From Vibrio crassostreae (GTDB taxonomy: Bacteria > Pseudomonadota > Gammaproteobacteria > Enterobacterales > Vibrionaceae), in the NCBI RefSeq assembly GCF_024347415.1, contig NZ_AP025476.1, positions 1,984,001 through 2,048,000 on the forward strand: a stretch of 64,000 nt of DNA, in the 5' to 3' direction. Positions 46,219-55,200 of the stretch are shown piece after piece. The translations under genes and the position numbers were made by a program. The notes under the pieces were generated by a model that saw nothing but the letters and a program-made list of their open reading frames with translations, had not been told where the DNA came from and made no database searches. How positions within the stretch are numbered: the first letter of the stretch is position 1; each line of letters begins with the position of its first letter.

Positions 46219-46437
46219 ATTCTTTGTCACCCTCAATAAAGAGTTTATCTATTTAAACTTTGATTAAATTTTCAAACTCCGGATAAAGTAATACAATATG
46301 AGCTTTAATCATACCTATTCGTAACGAAATGATGAGCAGAATCACATAATTCACCGTAAGCTATTGATATGAATAGCTAATGGTAAATAACAGGCATTTG
46401 TTAAGTTGTTGATTTATTTACGTTATATAAAGTGTCG

Positions 46438-46453
46438 CTTGATCAATATCACA
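46438..46453 (+). promoter_or_regulatory. Possible CRP site between PL17 and kdgF
   Basis: CTTGA-TCAATA-TCACA matches 8 of 10 CRP consensus positions and lies 27.5 bp (centre to centre) before the palindrome. Confidence 0.4.
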
Positions 46454-46466
46454 CAATTCTAGATAT

Positions 46467-46479
46467 ATTGTATTACAAT
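46467..46479 (+). promoter_or_regulatory. Perfect 13-bp operator palindrome (alginate regulon)
   Basis: ATTGTA-T-TACAAT is a perfect odd palindrome about 70 bp upstream of kdgF. It is the best copy of the element that recurs upstream of the symporters, kdgM, dehR and the GntR genes. Confidence 0.65.
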
Positions 46480-46551
46480 TAAACCTATTCCCTTATGATA
46501 AACGCAAGTTAGGTAACACTTAATAGATTTATACAAATTAGGAGATACACA

Positions 46552-46887
46552 ATGAACTCTTTCTTTATTCTAGATGAAAACCCATGGGAAGAATTGGGCG
46601 ACGGTATTAAGCGTAAAATCGTTGCTTACACTGACGATCTTATGGCTGTACACCTATGTTTTGATAAGGGCGCGATTGGCCATCCTCATACTCACGAAAT
46701 TCACGACCAAATCGGTTATGTTGTCCGTGGTAGCTTCGAAGCTGAAATCGAAGGCGAAAAGAAAGTGCTTAAAGAAGGCGATGCTTACTTCGCTCGTAAA
46801 CACATGATGCATGGTGCAATTGCACTAGAGCAAGACAGCATCCTTCTTGATATCTTCAACCCTGCGCGTGAAGATTTCCTAAAATAA
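46552..46887 (+). CDS. kdgF: KdgF, cupin-family unsaturated-uronate converting enzyme
   Basis: This 111-residue single cupin has metal ligands in HPHTHEIHDQIGYVVRGSF (His-x-His-x5-Gln) and the later His in ARKHMMHGA. KdgF catalyses conversion of the 4,5-unsaturated monouronate from PL enzymes to the linear keto form, DEH or DKI, for both pectin and alginate. AGGAG is well placed before the ATG. It starts the rightward kdgF-kdgK-eda operon with short gaps (34 and 73 nt). Confidence 0.9.
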   Translation: MNSFFILDENPWEELGDGIKRKIVAYTDDLMAVHLCFDKGAIGHPHTHEIHDQIGYVVRGSFEAEIEGEKKVLKEGDAYFARKHMMHGAIALEQDSILLDIFNPAREDFLK

Positions 46888-46921
46888 TTAATAGCGCAAC
46901 CTCAGTTGCTAAGGTAAGCAT

Positions 46922-47854
46922 ATGAAATCATTAAACATCGCGGTCATTGGCGAGTGCATGGTTGAGCTACAAAAGAAACAAGACGGGCTTAAGCAAAGTT
47001 TTGGTGGCGATACGCTGAATACTGCACTTTACTTGTCACGCTTAACAAAAGAGCAAGATATCCAAACAAGCTATGTAACAGCGTTAGGTACTGATCCATT
47101 CAGTATCGACATGTTGAAAAAGTGGCAAGCAGAAGGTATTGACACCAGCCTAGTGGCTCAGCTTGATCACAAACAACCAGGGCTTTACTACATCGAGACC
47201 GATGAAACGGGTGAACGCAGTTTCCATTACTGGCGTAGTGACGCTGCCGCGAAATTCATGTTTGATCAGCCAGACACCCCTGCTCTACTTGATAAGCTAT
47301 TCTCTTTTGACGCGGTTTACCTAAGTGGTATTACGCTTGCTATCTTGACTGAGAACGGACGTGCGCAGCTATTCAGCTTCTTAGACAGGTTCAAAGCTCA
47401 AGGCGGTCAAGTATTCTTCGACAATAACTACCGACCTAAACTTTGGGAAAGCCAACAAGAAGCAATTTCTTGGTACTTGAAAATGCTTAAGTACACTGAC
47501 ACGGCTTTACTCACGTTCGATGACGAACAAGAGCTGTACGGCGACGAAAGTATTGAACAGTGCATTGCACGTACGTCTGAGTGTGGAGTGAAAGAGATCA
47601 TAATTAAACGTGGTGCAAAAAATTGCTTAGTAGTGGAAAGCCAAAGTGCTCGATACGTTGCACCCCACCCTGTAAACAACATCGTTGATACTACCGCAGC
47701 TGGCGACTCGTTCAGTGCAGGCTTCTTAGCTAAACGCTTGAGCGGTGGCAACGCTAGCGATGCAGCATTATCAGGTCATATTGTGGCAGGGACTGTGATT
47801 CAGCATCCAGGTGCTATCATACCTCTAGAAGCGACGCCTGATTTGTCTCTATAA
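46922..47854 (+). CDS. kdgK: 2-keto-3-deoxygluconate kinase (PfkB family)
   Basis: This 310-residue sugar kinase has an N-terminal substrate motif (GGDTLNTALYLSRL), GLYYIETDETGERSFHYWRS, and the PfkB anion-hole motif DTTAAGDSFSAGFLAKRL with catalytic Asp. It phosphorylates KDG to KDPG using ATP, the step between DEH reductase and the aldolase encoded next to it. It is cytoplasmic, and AAGG precedes the ATG. Confidence 0.93.
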   Translation: MKSLNIAVIGECMVELQKKQDGLKQSFGGDTLNTALYLSRLTKEQDIQTSYVTALGTDPFSIDMLKKWQAEGIDTSLVAQLDHKQPGLYYIETDETGERSFHYWRSDAAAKFMFDQPDTPALLDKLFSFDAVYLSGITLAILTENGRAQLFSFLDRFKAQGGQVFFDNNYRPKLWESQQEAISWYLKMLKYTDTALLTFDDEQELYGDESIEQCIARTSECGVKEIIIKRGAKNCLVVESQSARYVAPHPVNNIVDTTAAGDSFSAGFLAKRLSGGNASDAALSGHIVAGTVIQHPGAIIPLEATPDLSL

Positions 47855-47927
47855 TTGCGCACTTTAACTATTAATCAAGGGTTTGCTTAGTTGAAAGCAG
47901 GCCCATTATTAACGTGAGAAAGAATTC

Positions 47928-48554
47928 ATGACTACATTAAATGAACAACTAGCAAACCTAAAAGTAATCCCTGTAATCGCTATCAACCGTGCTGAAGATG
48001 CCATCCCCCTAGGCAAAGCACTGGTTGAAAACGGCATGCCATGTGCAGAAATCACACTACGTACAGAATGTGCAATCGAAGCGATTCGCATCATGCGTAA
48101 AGAATTCCCAGACATGCTAATTGGTTCAGGTACGGTACTGACTAACGAGCAAGTTGACGCATCTATCGAAGCGGGCGTTGATTTCATCGTAAGCCCAGGG
48201 TTCAACCCTCGCACTGTTCAATACTGTATCGACAAAGGTGTTGCTATTGTACCGGGTGTAAACAACCCAAGCCTAGTTGAACAAGCAATGGAAATGGGTC
48301 TTCGCACGTTGAAGTTCTTCCCTGCTGAGCCTTCTGGCGGTACTGGTATGCTTAAAGCACTAACCGCGGTTTACCCTGTTAAATTCATGCCAACTGGCGG
48401 CGTAAGCTTGAAGAATGTAGACGAATATCTATCTATCCCTTCTGTACTTGCGTGTGGCGGAACTTGGATGGTTCCAACTAACCTTATCGACGAAGGTAAG
48501 TGGGACGAACTAGGCAAGCTTGTTCGTGACGCAGTTGATCACGTTAACGCTTAA
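47928..48554 (+). CDS. eda: KDPG aldolase (2-keto-3-deoxy-6-phosphogluconate aldolase)
   Basis: This 208-residue class I aldolase has the Glu in AEITLRTECA and the Schiff-base Lys in LRTLKFFPAEPSGGTGMLKA. The phosphate loop is FMPTGGVSLKNVDEYL. It splits KDPG into pyruvate and glyceraldehyde-3-phosphate, the end of the alginate route. It is the last gene of the rightward operon and is followed directly by a terminator. A second eda in the Entner-Doudoroff operon is likely elsewhere in the genome. Confidence 0.93.
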   Translation: MTTLNEQLANLKVIPVIAINRAEDAIPLGKALVENGMPCAEITLRTECAIEAIRIMRKEFPDMLIGSGTVLTNEQVDASIEAGVDFIVSPGFNPRTVQYCIDKGVAIVPGVNNPSLVEQAMEMGLRTLKFFPAEPSGGTGMLKALTAVYPVKFMPTGGVSLKNVDEYLSIPSVLACGGTWMVPTNLIDEGKWDELGKLVRDAVDHVNA

Positions 48555-48574
48555 TTTGTTTTAGGTTTCGTGAT

Positions 48575-48600
48575 AAAGCCTCACTTCGGTGGGGCTTTTT
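48575..48600 (+). terminator. Rho-independent terminator after eda
   Basis: AAAGCC-TCAC-TTCG-GTGG-GGCTTTTT has a stable UUCG-type tetraloop and a T-run, 20 bp after the stop. Confidence 0.9.
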
Positions 48601-49237
48601 GTTATCTATGCTTTAGCTAACGCCCCTCTTGGCGTTATATGATCGCCTGTGGTTGGCAGTATACATAAATGCCAATTCTCCAACCATTTACACTCCCGGC
48701 CTCTTAGGTTTTGTCGTACAAGTAAATACAAATCTAATTCACCACGAACCACTTTAACTTTCTCCTAGGAGCTCCATAATTCGCTCTGCTTGTTGACCGC
48801 TTTATTTCACAATTGTGAGCAGCCAAATCTTAAGTAATGGGCTAGCTTGCATTTTAAGAGCACTGTTCGAGCAAAATATCACTCACCTTCACTTACATTG
48901 ATATCAAATAAATCTAGGGACAATGCACCCGCTCATAAAAATTAAATAAGTACTTAAAAACAATAAGCTACCTCAACAGCAACAACGTGATGGTTGCTAG
49001 TTTTATCGTAATTTTAATCATGAAAAGTGTCGCAAAGTTGAGCTTACTTGTAGCACATTTGTTACGGTTATAACTAAAATATTATGGGTGACACTTCTTA
49101 TTAGTCTTGACTTATATTGTCATACATATATGCCTTTACAAGGTCGATAAACTTCAAATAAAAATAAAATCAAAAACCAATTAAATTAACTAAAAACAAA
49201 CACTTAGATTTAAAATTAATATTCCATAAAAAATCAA

Positions 49238-49253
49238 TGCGACCTGGATCATA
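49238..49253 (+). promoter_or_regulatory. CRP-like site before symporter 2
   Basis: TGCGA-CCTGGA-TCATA matches 8 of 10 CRP consensus positions, with centre 24.5 bp from the operator-like element, as before symporter 1. Confidence 0.45.
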
Positions 49254-49263
49254 CTAAAGGCAT

Positions 49264-49276
49264 ATTGTAGTACAAA
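49264..49276 (+). promoter_or_regulatory. Operator-like element before symporter 2
   Basis: ATTGTAGTACAAA is near-palindromic, and extending it by one T gives the 14-mer that is identical to that before symporter 1. It is about 60 bp before the ATG. Confidence 0.6.
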
Positions 49277-49336
49277 TAAACCTTTGGACGCGTTAATCTA
49301 AGCCCAGTTAATTATGATATTTAAAAGGCTGAAAAG

Positions 49337-51103
49337 ATGACTATTGATACTTTTGTTGTTCTCGCCTACTTCTTCTTTTTAATCGCTATTGGTTGGATGT
49401 TCCGTAAGTTCACCACGTCGACTAGTGATTACTTCAGAGGGGGCGGCAAAATGTTGTGGTGGATGGTTGGTGCAACTGCCTTCATGACACAGTTTTCAGC
49501 ATGGACGTTTACAGGTGCCGCAGGACGCGCGTTCAATGACGGTTTCGTTATTGTAATCCTATTCTTAGCCAACGCATTTGGCTACTTCATGAACTATATG
49601 TACTTCGCTCCAAAGTTCCGCCAACTTCGTGTGGTAACGGCGATCGAAGCTATTCGTCAGCGCTTTGGTAAAACGTCTGAACAGTTCTTCACATGGGCAG
49701 GTATGCCTGACAGCCTCATCTCTGCAGGTATCTGGCTAAACGGTCTAGCTATCTTCGTAGCAGCTGTATTCAACATCCCAATGGAAGCAACCATTGTGGT
49801 AACGGGTATGGTTCTAGTATTGATGGCAGTAACGGGCGGCTCTTGGGCGGTTGTTGCTTCTGATTTCATGCAAATGCTTGTAATCATGGCCGTGACAATT
49901 ACTTGTGCGGTTGCAGCTTACTTCCACGGTGGTGGCTTAACTAACATCGTTGCTAACTTCGACGGCGACTTCATGTTAGGTAACAACCTAAACTACATGA
50001 GCATCTTCATCCTTTGGGTTGTGTTCATCTTCGTGAAGCAGTTCGGTGTAATGAACAACAGCATCAACGCTTACCGTTACCTATGTGCGAAAGACAGTGA
50101 AAACGCACGTAAAGCGGCAGGCCTAGCATGTATCCTTATGGTTGTTGGTCCACTAATTTGGTTCCTACCACCTTGGTACGTAAGTGCATTCATGCCTGAG
50201 TTTGCTGAGCAATACACATCAATGGGCGACAAAGCCGGTGATGCTGCTTACCTAGCATTCGTACAGAACGTAATGCCAGCAGGTATGGTTGGTCTTCTTA
50301 TGTCAGCAATGTTCGCTGCAACGATGTCTTCTATGGATTCAGGTTTGAACCGTAATGCTGGTATCTTTGTAATGAACTTCTACAGCCCGATTCTTCGTCA
50401 AAACGCGACTCAGAAAGAGCTGGTTATTGTAAGTAAGCTAACGACTATCATGATGGGTGTTATCATCATCGCGATTGGTCTATTCATTAACTCTCTACGT
50501 CACTTAAGCTTGTTCGATATCGTGATGAACGTAGGTGCGTTGATTGGCTTCCCAATGCTTATCCCTGTACTACTAGGTATGTGGATTCGTAAGACACCTG
50601 ACTGGGCTGGTTGGTCTACTCTAGTGGTTGGTGGTTTCGTTTCTTACATCTTCGGTATCTCTCTTCAAGCAGAAGACATCGAGAACCTATTTGGTCTAGA
50701 AACAGCACTTACTGGCCGTGAATGGAGCGACTTGAAAGTTGGTCTAAGCTTAGCAGCTCACGTAGTGTTCACTGGTGGTTACTTCATCATGACTTCTCGC
50801 TTCTACAAAGGCCTAACGCCAGAGCGTGAGAAAGAAGTTGACCAACTATTCACTAACTGGAACACGCCGCTAGTAGCGGAAGGTGAAGAGCAGCAAAACC
50901 TAGATACTAAACAGCGTTCAATGCTTGGTAAGCTTATCAGCACAGCAGGTTTCGGTATCCTAGCAATGGCTCTGATTCCAAACGAACCGACAGGACGCTT
51001 GTTGTTCCTACTATGTGGTTCGATGGTACTCACCGTTGGTATCCTACTGGTTAACGCATCTAAGGCTCCAGCTAAGATGAACAATGAGTCAGTTGCTAAA
51101 TAG
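49337..51103 (+). CDS. Sodium/solute symporter (SSS family), probable oligoalginate/DEH transporter 2
   Basis: This 588-residue paralogue of the symporter at 25387-27159 has about 14 hydrophobic segments and the same motifs (FRGGGKMLWWMVGATAFMTQ, AATMSSMDSGLNRNAGIFVM). AAAAGG lies 8 bases before the ATG. It follows the catabolic operon of kdgF, kdgK and eda but has its own regulatory elements. Two symporters in one locus may serve different chain lengths or affinities, as with the Toa transporters of V. splendidus (established for the clade; the assignment here is inference). Confidence 0.88.
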   Translation: MTIDTFVVLAYFFFLIAIGWMFRKFTTSTSDYFRGGGKMLWWMVGATAFMTQFSAWTFTGAAGRAFNDGFVIVILFLANAFGYFMNYMYFAPKFRQLRVVTAIEAIRQRFGKTSEQFFTWAGMPDSLISAGIWLNGLAIFVAAVFNIPMEATIVVTGMVLVLMAVTGGSWAVVASDFMQMLVIMAVTITCAVAAYFHGGGLTNIVANFDGDFMLGNNLNYMSIFILWVVFIFVKQFGVMNNSINAYRYLCAKDSENARKAAGLACILMVVGPLIWFLPPWYVSAFMPEFAEQYTSMGDKAGDAAYLAFVQNVMPAGMVGLLMSAMFAATMSSMDSGLNRNAGIFVMNFYSPILRQNATQKELVIVSKLTTIMMGVIIIAIGLFINSLRHLSLFDIVMNVGALIGFPMLIPVLLGMWIRKTPDWAGWSTLVVGGFVSYIFGISLQAEDIENLFGLETALTGREWSDLKVGLSLAAHVVFTGGYFIMTSRFYKGLTPEREKEVDQLFTNWNTPLVAEGEEQQNLDTKQRSMLGKLISTAGFGILAMALIPNEPTGRLLFLLCGSMVLTVGILLVNASKAPAKMNNESVAK

Positions 51104-51146
51104 CTCAATCGCTAAAGAAAGCATCTAACACGTTAAACCAATAATG

Positions 51147-51178
51147 AAGCCCATGTTATTCGATAGCATGGGCTTTTT
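51147..51178 (+). terminator. Rho-independent terminator after symporter 2
   Basis: AAGCCCATG(T)TA pairs with TAGCATGGGCTT around a short loop and is followed by TTTTGTTTTTTTCC. It lies about 43 bp after the stop. Confidence 0.85.
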
Positions 51179-51403
51179 GTTTTTTTCCTTAGTTATCGTT
51201 CTTACTCTAAGTGACACTTTGATAAGTCTTATCCCCTTCTCCAAACCTTTCGACTTCGCCAGTTCAAGAGCTCGTTCAGGCAGAGTTTTCTTATCCCGAT
51301 TTATCAAAATCCCACTTTATTTTTAACTTTCCAATGGTTTGATCTCTTTCTGCTTTTCTTTCTGTTACTTTTAACAACTAGACAAACACAACAGATAATT
51401 ACA

Positions 51404-52168
51404 ATGAAAAAAACATCACTATTACTTGCTTCCATTGCTCTGGCACTTTCTGGTGTCGCACAAGCTGACCAGTTAGAAGACATTCAAAAATCAGGTACCC
51501 TTCGTGTGGGCACCACAGGCGACTACAAGCCTTTCTCTTACTTCGACGGTAAAACATACTCTGGCTACGATATCGATGTCGCACAGCACATAGCAGAACA
51601 GCTAGGTGTCGAATTAAAGATTGTTCGTACCACATGGAAAGATCTGCTGACCGACCTCGACAGCGATAAATACGACATCGCGATGGGTGGTATTACGCGC
51701 AAAATGCAACGCCAGTTAAACGCAGAACAAACTCAGGGTTACATGACCTTTGGTAAGTGCTTCTTAGTCACGAAAGGTAAAGCAGAACAATACGACAGCA
51801 TTGAGAAGGTAAATCTGTCTTCGGTTCGTGTGGGCGTGAATATTGGCGGCACTAACGAGATGTTTGCAGATGCTAACTTGCAGAACGCAAGCTTCACACG
51901 TTACGAAAACAACCTAGACGTTCCGCAAGCCGTTGCAGAAGGCAAAGTTGATGTGATGGTGACAGAAACCCCTGAAGGCCTGTTCTATCAAGTGACGGAC
52001 GAGCGCCTTGAAGCAGCTCGCTGTGAAACGCCGTTTACTAACAGCCAATTCGGTTACTTGATTCCTAAAGGTGAGCAGCGCTTGCTGAACACAGTCAACT
52101 TCATTATGGATGAGATGAAATTGAAAGGCGTTGAGGAAGAGTTTCTGATCCACAACTCTCTGAAATAA
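51404..52168 (+). CDS. PheC-like periplasmic binding protein / cyclohexadienyl dehydratase homologue
   Basis: This 254-residue exported protein has a signal peptide (MKKTSLLLASIALALSGVAQ, A-DQLEDI) and a type 2 periplasmic-binding fold. The pattern GTLRVGTTGDYKPFSYFDGK, AMGGITRKMQRQ and VGVNIGGTNEMFADANLQNA resembles periplasmic cyclohexadienyl/arogenate dehydratase (PheC) more than a plain amino-acid ABC receptor. The catalytic Glu region is VMVTETPEGLF. No ABC permease or ATPase is adjacent, which fits an enzyme or orphan receptor. Either role is possible. Confidence 0.75.
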   Translation: MKKTSLLLASIALALSGVAQADQLEDIQKSGTLRVGTTGDYKPFSYFDGKTYSGYDIDVAQHIAEQLGVELKIVRTTWKDLLTDLDSDKYDIAMGGITRKMQRQLNAEQTQGYMTFGKCFLVTKGKAEQYDSIEKVNLSSVRVGVNIGGTNEMFADANLQNASFTRYENNLDVPQAVAEGKVDVMVTETPEGLFYQVTDERLEAARCETPFTNSQFGYLIPKGEQRLLNTVNFIMDEMKLKGVEEEFLIHNSLK

Positions 52169-52190
52169 TCTTCTATCGTTCTAGATAAAA

Positions 52191-52216
52191 AATAGGCCAG
52201 CATTGCTGGCCTATTT
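52191..52216. terminator. Bidirectional terminator between PheC-like and adhesin genes
   Basis: AATAGGCCAGC-ATT-GCTGGCCTATT is a perfect 11-bp stem. A T-rich tail lies on the plus strand and, on the minus strand, TTTTTATC follows. It lies between convergent genes. Confidence 0.88.
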
Positions 52217-52238
52217 CGTTTTGGTTTAATGGTTCGCG

Positions 52239-55200
52239 TTAACCGTGAGTGATCACATTCTGCTGTACTAATGCATCCAGTATATCCGAAGGCATAGTGC
52301 TACTTAGTGTTAACTGAGGAGCAAGGTCTTCAACCACGATCACTTGCTCTGTGGTTCCTATACCATCTGGGTTGATCGTAAGCTCAATATCATCCCCTTC
52401 CACTTTCGCATCTATCTGTTGTAGCAATGCAGTCATGTCTGGAGATGAATTCTTAAGCTCTGGCAAGACTTCGCGCAAATCAATACTGTCCCCTTCAGAC
52501 AAATCAAAGTCGGTAATCGTATCTTCAACACCATCTTCGATGTTCAGCCACACGAACGAATCCATACCATCGCCACCGGTTAGAATATCTGAGCCTCCAC
52601 CGCCGATCAGGGTGTCGTTTCCATCGCCACCAACAAGCGTATCATCTCCTGAAACGCCCTCAAGACGATCATTGCCAGATCCACCAGTAAGATTGGTATC
52701 AAAACTACTCGCTAAAAGTTGCACATCCTCTGTTTCAGAAGACAGATCGAGGTCTAATGGGTTCGCGACAATATTGAGGTTGAGATCAATGTTTTGAGAT
52801 ATCGCAATATCGTTATTGTCCGTTTCCTCAGATACCGCCTCAACCTTCAACGTGTAGTTACCAGGAGTTAACGGCTTACCAGCTGATGGTTGCTCGACGA
52901 GTCTGAGACTATCAATCGCATCAGCTGTCGCTATCCAAGTGTCACCTACTAGCGAAACCGTACCCGCATCACTGGCCACATTAACACCATCCGGAACATC
53001 ACTGATCTTCAACGTTAACTCTTCAGTAATATCCGTCAATGCAGCGACAATTCCGACTAAAGCGACTCCACTATTAGCGACCACTGATGAGCTGGTCGTA
53101 ATGTTTCTCACGTAGTTAAATGTCGGGTCGATAGACAAGGTTGGCGCATTCGCCACAGGTGTCACTGCAATATCATAGATCACAGGTGTCGTTTCTATTG
53201 CGATACCAGAAGGGTTTCCGCTGTCTTTAGCGATGACTTCTAATCCAATACTATTGGTTGGAGATAAACTCGCATCGAGGTATACACCACTTGGACTGGT
53301 TGGCGTATCAATTAGAGCATTCAAATCGTTAAGAGTACCGACTAAGATGACTGAACCCGTGTTGTTGCCGTTAACCATCACCGTCGTCCCTGCTGGGAGA
53401 GCTACATTCAATATGCCGTAATCCACCGTCAGCGTGACTGTCATTAAGTCATCAGAGAATGCATCTACATAATCAGGGTCACTGACATTGATGCCACTCA
53501 ACAACTGACCGACGTCTTCATCAATCAAATCAGTGACGTTGTCACCATTTACAATAGGCGTATCGTTAACGCCTTGCACCACAACGCTGATTTCTGCTGT
53601 ATCCGTTAGGAAGTCATCAGCCCCGTTGGTTGTGCCATTGTCTTCCACTGTGTAAGTGAATTTAACGTCGCCATTGTAATCATCGGCTGCTGTGAATACC
53701 CAATATGGGCCATTGATCGAGTTGTCATCCGCACCACCGACATTTTCGAACTTCTGAATCTGTCCCTGACCTTGGTCGATAACGACTCCAGTCACTGTAA
53801 CAACATCCCCCTCAGGATCAGTCGTCGCTGCAATCAGGTCTTCAGCTTTGATGATCAATTGGCCTTCTTCAAGCATGGTACCCAAGTTAACATTGGTTGC
53901 CACTGGCTGATCATTCACTTCAGTTACAACAACGCTTATTTCAGCGGTATCCGTTAAGAAATCATCAACGCCGTTGGTTGTGCCATTGTCTTCTACGGTA
54001 TAAGTGAACTTAACGTTGCCATTGTAATCATCAGCGGCAGTGAATACCCAATATGGACCGTTTATCGAGTTGTCGTCAGAACCACCGACGTTTTCAAACT
54101 TCTGAAGCTGCCCCTGACCTTCATCGATAACAACTCCAGTCACAGTGATCGCATCGCCTTCAGGGTCTGTCGTTGCAGAAACCAGGTCTTCAGCTTTGAT
54201 GATCAACTGACCTTCTTCTGGCATGGTGCCCAAGTCAACATTGGTTGCTGCTGGTTGGTCATTGACTTCTGTTACTACAAGACTTATTTCAGCAGTGTCT
54301 GTTAAGAAGTCATCCACGCCGTTGGTTGTACCATCATCGATAATGCTGTAATCGAGTTTAACGTCACCGTTAAAATCATCAGCAGCCGTAAATATCCAGA
54401 ATGGGCCCGTAATCGCAGCGTTGTCAGCACCACTAGCGTTTTCAAAGCGCTGTAATTGACCTTGGCCTTGAGTAAGGGTCACACCCGTGACGGTGAGGTT
54501 ATGGTTTTCAAGATCTGAGCTTGCAGCAATTAAGTCACCTTCAACGATAACAAGCTGTCCTTCCTCTGCAATCGAGCCTAGATCAACGTTGTTTGCCAAA
54601 GGAGCGTCATTCACTTCCGTCACCTTAATGGTGAAGGTAGCTTCATTGGTTTGAGCGGTATTCGGGTCACCCGCGTCAATCAGACCGTTATTACCACCGT
54701 CATCGAGCGTTGCATTGATCGTGACTAAACCACTCTGGTTGAGATAGTTCTGATCTGGGTCTGGTTTGAAAGTAACAGCCCCATTCACCAACGCGGTATT
54801 AATATCGGCTTCTTTACCAGTAATCACCAATGAGCCGTCAGGCTGCAATACAAACGTTACGTCAGGTGAGCTGGTAAACTCAAACACACCTTGCGCTCCC
54901 GGCAGTGTTTGATCCACTTGCAACGTAAGAACATACGGCGCATCTGGATTATCAAAATTAGCGTCAACGTCGTAAATACTAAAGTTGTCGATGGCAACAC
55001 TGATGTCTTCAGATGTTTCAATATTCGTCACGTTTACAAAGATCGGTTGATCGTTGATAGGATCAATCACCAAATCAACATCGAAGGTCGTTGGAGTCCC
55101 CAAGTATTCCGTGTTATCAGCATCAGTATCAACAGAGCGAACGGTAATCTGCAGCGGGCCATTGATACCCAGTGCATTGCCTGCATCACTGTTATGTTCA

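Larger units (their letters stand above)
46219..46551. other. Divergent promoter region, PL17 / kdgF
   Basis: This AT-rich region of about 330 bp carries a CRP-like site (46438-46453) and the perfect palindrome ATTGTATTACAAT (46467-46479). Both lie close to the kdgF side, so one operator could control both directions. Confidence 0.55.
48555..49336. other. Intergenic region before symporter 2
   Basis: This gap of about 780 bp contains the eda terminator, a small hairpin TAACGCC-GGCGTTA (48618-48637), and the symporter promoter elements near 49238-49276. Otherwise it is AT-rich with no gene. The long region could hide an sRNA but nothing specific supports one. Confidence 0.45.

Noticed and set aside
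48618..48637. TAACGCC-GGCGTTA hairpin as an attC remnant
   Set aside because: Only about 20 bp with a short loop; attC sites need paired R/L boxes over at least 55 bp.
52351..52797. Frames of 60-148 codons antisense to the adhesin gene
   Set aside because: They arise from the repetitive Asp/Thr/Ser codons of the real gene and have no start signals or known motifs.
53568..54623. Tandem repeats considered as CRISPR or intergenic repeats
   Set aside because: The unit length is far too large, and each unit is a coding beta-sandwich domain in frame with the adhesin.
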